A DNA stretch of 64,000 bases from Chitinophagaceae bacterium. Lineage in GTDB: Bacteria > Bacteroidota > Bacteroidia > Chitinophagales > Chitinophagaceae. The stretch lies in NCBI GenBank assembly GCA_023251255.1, contig JAHEZD010000006.1, positions 25,158 through 89,157 on the forward strand, given 5' to 3'. Of this stretch, positions 60,941-64,000 are shown piece by piece. The notes beneath the pieces are model-generated. The model ran no database searches. It saw nothing but the letters and a program-made list of their open reading frames with translations, and was not told the origin of the DNA. Each line of letters opens with the position of its first letter. Position 1 is the stretch's first letter. A program made the position numbers and the translations under genes.

Positions 60941-63560
60941 GGCAAAAAATGGGAACCCAGATTTACCTGTTTCTTCCAAAATTACGCCTGAGCTGGAAAG
61001 AAAGGTCTTACTCGAACTGGGAAATGATATTACCCGGGTTCGGGATAAGAATGACCTTATCCTACTTTTTTCAAAACGGATCAAAGGGTTATTTTATTTT
61101 ACCCATACGCTTGTTGCCCTAATTGACTACAAAGACGAAACCTACGCTCCCATCCTGCTGGATGACCAATCTCCCATCCGATTGCATGCGAAGTACAAGG
61201 AATTGGTACAATCCCGTTTTTCGCTAAACGAACCATTTATCCAGTCGGTATTGCAGGCAGATGACCCTATATCTTTTTTGCTGGAGGATATAATGTACCA
61301 GCCGCAGAGCCCTGCCTTCCTCCGGCTTAATTATGAAGGGGGCATAAGAGAAATTTTAATGACCAGGCTTATGAAAGATGGGAAGCCAATGGGCTTTCTT
61401 AATATTTATTCCGATATACCTGGCAGCTTTAACGACGGGTTTAGAAATATTATTAAAGGTATTGCACCCCAGTTGTCGAGTGCCATATCCAATATTATAA
61501 AAAATGAGGAACTGCTTAAAAAGGAAAAAGAAAAATCATTCCTGCTTGATTTCAGCAGTGATATTGCATTGGTAAGAACCAAGGATGAACTTGCTCTTGC
61601 CGTTCGCACCGCAATAAGCAAGTTGAATCAGAAAAGCGGCTATGTCATTCGAAGGATCAATGAGGACAACACTACCATGAGTCCCTATGTTTACGATCTG
61701 GGCATACATCAACATGACCAAAAGATAGTGAGTGCACTGGAGAAAGCCAGGTACCCCATCAATGACGGACTCCAGAACCGTATACTGAACAGTCCCATCC
61801 CTTTATTGTTTACCGTAGACAGGGAAATACAACGTGGCATCACTTCAGCCTATTTACAAAGTTGGAAGATGATGGGATTCAAAGACGTGGTAGGTATCCG
61901 GCTGCGTAACGGGGAAACGAATCATGGAATTTTGTTCCTGAATATTGAGGAAATCAATGTTCAGTTGTTACAAGGTATCTGTTCCCAAATATCCATCGCC
62001 TTGGCCAATATTATGGCCAATGAGCAGATCAGTAAAAAACAGGAGGAGCAGGCCTTCCTGCTGGATTTCAGTAATGATATTACCCAGGTAAGAACGAAGC
62101 AGGACCTACAGGCCGCTATCTCGAGAGTACTGGATAAAACGATGCATACACGGCTTGTCATGATACGGGTGATAGATGATGATGGCTTGCACCTGTCCCC
62201 GTTCATGTATGACAATACCTTGTTTAAAAAAGCAAAAATTGATTTTGATAAAATGGCGGTAGAGCGGATCACTATCAACGAACCATATACAGCGCAGGTG
62301 TTGACCAGTAAGGATGGACTGCTGTTTAATGTGGAAGAAGAATTAAAAAGTGGCAACACATATGCACAGTTATGGAAAATAACAGGGCTAAGAAATATGT
62401 ACGGCCTGCCATTGCGTGCCGGCGATAAAAACATCGGAACGATATGGCTGCTGGCAGATCAATTGAGCCAATTATTGTTGAAAGGTATATGTGCTCAAAT
62501 AGCTGTTGCCATTGCCAACATCCAGGCCAATGAAAAACTGCTTACTTATAAAAAGCAACTGGAAGTAGAAAACGATTACCTGAAAGAGCAGATCAAAACA
62601 ATCTATAATTTTTCTGAAATTATTGGCGGTGGCGACGCTATGCAAAAAGTATATCGGCTGATGTCACTGGTAGCAGATTCCAATACAACCGTGCTGGTAT
62701 TGGGCGAAACCGGTACCGGTAAGGAACTGATCGCAAGAGCTATTCATAATGCATCGTCCCGCAAAGACAAACTGATGGTTAAAGTTAACTGTGCAGCGTT
62801 GCCGGCAAATCTTATCGAAAGCGAATTGTTTGGTCATGAACGTGGTGCTTTTACCGGGGCGATTGACCGGCGTATCGGCAAATTTGAATTGGCCGATCAT
62901 AGTACTTTGTTCCTTGACGAAATTGGTGAACTGCCGCTTGAAGCACAGGCAAAGTTATTACGTGTGATACAGGAGCGTGAACTGGAACGGGTGGGCGGCA
63001 AGCAAATTATAAAGATCAATGTACGGTTGATCGCTGCTACCAACCGCAACCTCGAAGATGAAGTAAAGGCAGGGCGATTCCGTGCAGATCTTTATTTCAG
63101 GTTGAACGTATTTCCCATTGGCCTACCACCGCTTCGTGACCGGGCAGAAGATATCGAACCACTTACCCATTTTTTTGTACAGAAATACAGCAGGAATACA
63201 GGCCGTAAGATCAGGAAAGTTGCACCAAAAGTTATACAGCAATTACGCAGTTACACGTGGCCTGGTAATATAAGAGAGCTGGAGCATTTAATAGAACGCA
63301 GCATATTAATGACCACCAGTGAAGTGTTGGATGATGTATATATACCGCAGCATACTGATGCAGAAAAACAGGAGCAGGCTCATCTTTTAAACCGTTCGCT
63401 GGAAGAAGTGGAGCGTAGCCATATTATTGAAACATTGAAACGTTGTGCCGGCAAAATTTCAGGCGCCGGCAGTGCTGCAGAAATATTGAAAGTACCGGGC
63501 AATACTTTGCATTCCAAAATGAAAAAACTAAGCATCAGTAAGAGCGATTATTTTGGCTGA
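60933..63560 (+). CDS. Sigma-54-dependent activator with three GAF-like regions
   Basis: The 875-residue protein has three repeated sensor regions (about 1-195, 200-375, 380-535), each opened by a related phrase: LGNDITRVRDK, FSSDIALVRTK, FSNDITQVRTK. Then come the AAA+ domain with the Walker A GETGTGKE (about 591-598) and the sigma-54 contact loop GAFTGA (about 637-642), and a Fis-type helix-turn-helix at the end (about 828-875). It should open sigma-54 promoters in response to small molecules. A fitting promoter lies just downstream, before the next gene. Confidence 0.92.
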   Translation: MQKAKNGNPDLPVSSKITPELERKVLLELGNDITRVRDKNDLILLFSKRIKGLFYFTHTLVALIDYKDETYAPILLDDQSPIRLHAKYKELVQSRFSLNEPFIQSVLQADDPISFLLEDIMYQPQSPAFLRLNYEGGIREILMTRLMKDGKPMGFLNIYSDIPGSFNDGFRNIIKGIAPQLSSAISNIIKNEELLKKEKEKSFLLDFSSDIALVRTKDELALAVRTAISKLNQKSGYVIRRINEDNTTMSPYVYDLGIHQHDQKIVSALEKARYPINDGLQNRILNSPIPLLFTVDREIQRGITSAYLQSWKMMGFKDVVGIRLRNGETNHGILFLNIEEINVQLLQGICSQISIALANIMANEQISKKQEEQAFLLDFSNDITQVRTKQDLQAAISRVLDKTMHTRLVMIRVIDDDGLHLSPFMYDNTLFKKAKIDFDKMAVERITINEPYTAQVLTSKDGLLFNVEEELKSGNTYAQLWKITGLRNMYGLPLRAGDKNIGTIWLLADQLSQLLLKGICAQIAVAIANIQANEKLLTYKKQLEVENDYLKEQIKTIYNFSEIIGGGDAMQKVYRLMSLVADSNTTVLVLGETGTGKELIARAIHNASSRKDKLMVKVNCAALPANLIESELFGHERGAFTGAIDRRIGKFELADHSTLFLDEIGELPLEAQAKLLRVIQERELERVGGKQIIKINVRLIAATNRNLEDEVKAGRFRADLYFRLNVFPIGLPPLRDRAEDIEPLTHFFVQKYSRNTGRKIRKVAPKVIQQLRSYTWPGNIRELEHLIERSILMTTSEVLDDVYIPQHTDAEKQEQAHLLNRSLEEVERSHIIETLKRCAGKISGAGSAAEILKVPGNTLHSKMKKLSISKSDYFG

Positions 63561-63599
63561 TATTAATCTCACTAACTTTTTACATTCTCCCTTTATAAA

Positions 63600-63621
63600 G
63601 TGAAACAAGTAGTGCTTTCAC
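63600..63621. promoter_or_regulatory. Candidate upstream activator site
   Basis: GTGAAA (63600-63605) and TTTCAC (63616-63621) form a dyad 66 bp before the sigma-54 promoter, the usual range for an activator of this class. A third GTGAAA lies at 63630-63635. Confidence 0.4.
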
Positions 63622-63686
63622 GAAATACAGTGAAAAATTTATACCCCATAATTATCTATCTTATTGATTTCCAATAATTTGATTGA

Positions 63687-63702
63687 TTGGCATTTGGTTG
63701 GC
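63687..63702 (+). promoter_or_regulatory. Sigma-54 promoter
   Basis: TTGGCATTTGGTTGGC has the -24 element TTGGCA and a -12 GC at the exact consensus spacing (TTGGCA-N6-TTGC, one mismatch in -12). It lies 38 bp before the ATG at 63741. Confidence 0.6.
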
Positions 63703-63740
63703 CTATGAAGGGCAAACACGTCACCATTAAAAATCAAATT

Positions 63741-64000
63741 ATGAAAATCGTAGTCATTGGAGGTTCCGGCCTCATCGGAACAAAAGTAGTTAACCAACTT
63801 CGTCAAAAAGGGCACGAAGTTATCGCAGCCTCACCTGCCACTGGAATCAATACCATTACCGGCGAGGGATTGGCAGAAGCGATGAAAGATACTGATATCG
63901 TTATTGATCTCGCTAATTCTCCCTCATTTGAAGACAAAGCAGTCCTGGAATTTTTCCAGACATCAGGTCGCAACCTTTTAGCAGCAGAGATCAATGCCGG
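63741..64000 (+). CDS. NAD(P)-binding SDR-like protein, N-terminal part
   Basis: The frame opens at ATG 63741 and runs off the window after 86 residues. The start MKIVVIGGSGLIGTKVV is an atypical-SDR dinucleotide site. The DIVIDLANSPSFEDKAVLEFF stretch (about residues 53-73) is typical of NmrA-like/TMR-type oxidoreductases. It follows a sigma-54 promoter and is probably the target of the upstream activator. Confidence 0.85.
   Translation, partial: MKIVVIGGSGLIGTKVVNQLRQKGHEVIAASPATGINTITGEGLAEAMKDTDIVIDLANSPSFEDKAVLEFFQTSGRNLLAAEINA

Overview
The window looks like a chromosome segment of a Bacteroidota bacterium, most likely of the Chitinophagaceae. Signs seen in the sequence: promoters of the TTTG-N19-TAnnTTTG type (clearest before the tRNA at 55378-55408), almost no Shine-Dalgarno sites, many small secreted or lipoprotein genes with Bacteroidota signal peptides, and proteins typical of the phylum (DUF6089, DUF5686, DUF2490, CCDC81-like HU protein, NagB fused to a PIG-L domain).

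Layout. 1-4.1 kb: end of a dihydrolipoamide acyltransferase (E2) gene, three small envelope or unknown genes, and ATP-dependent PEP carboxykinase. 4.5-7 kb: a BlaI-type repressor and an M56 (BlaR1-like) membrane protease, preceded by two matching dyads. 7-10 kb: small housekeeping genes (HMA-type protein, pyrE, NUDIX, thioesterase, DUF6089 barrel). 10.2-22.2 kb: a pectin/galacturonate block on the minus strand (GH28, GH105 fused to an extra domain, PL10, CE8, UxaB, UxaA, UxaC) next to a divergent LacI-family regulator. Together these would deesterify and cut homogalacturonan, release galacturonate and carry it to 2-keto-3-deoxygluconate. 22-35.7 kb: HU-like membrane protein, TrmN6, a peptide-binding lipoprotein, M1 peptidase, flavoprotein, NlpC/P60 lipoprotein, YncE-like propeller and DnaE. 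36-43 kb: SMC, a tail-anchored J-domain protein and NagB-PIG-L.

43-51.4 kb is the most interesting coding region. It is a tightly packed minus-strand set: TetR, myo-inositol-phosphate synthase, PgpA-like phosphatase, GtrA, DUF5686, CDP-alcohol phosphotransferase, DUF4833-like protein and an Aur1/IPC-synthase-like PAP2 protein. It matches the inositol-(sphingo)lipid pathway known from Bacteroides. A convergent gene encodes a sphingomyelin-synthase-like PAP2 protein. This is a candidate complete inositol-sphingolipid locus with a second head-group transferase.

51.4-52.5 kb is a gene-free repeat island. 52.5-55.4 kb holds an Omp85-like barrel, a phytanoyl-CoA-dioxygenase-like protein and an SDR. 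A tRNA-Arg(ACG) at 55424-55500 is followed by an AT-rich 4.6-kb insert (two Crp/Fnr regulators, aldo/keto reductase, NmrA-like protein, pirin) that ends in a 45-bp copy of the tRNA 3' half, the mark of a tRNA-targeted integration. The window ends with a sigma-54 activator carrying three GAF-like regions, followed by a likely sigma-54 promoter and an NAD(P)-binding protein gene that runs off the edge.

Three intergenic loci (28106, 40722, 60486) carry one four-arm palindromic architecture with nearly identical arm spacing but different, internally matching arm sequences. This is the strongest candidate here for an undescribed non-coding element family.
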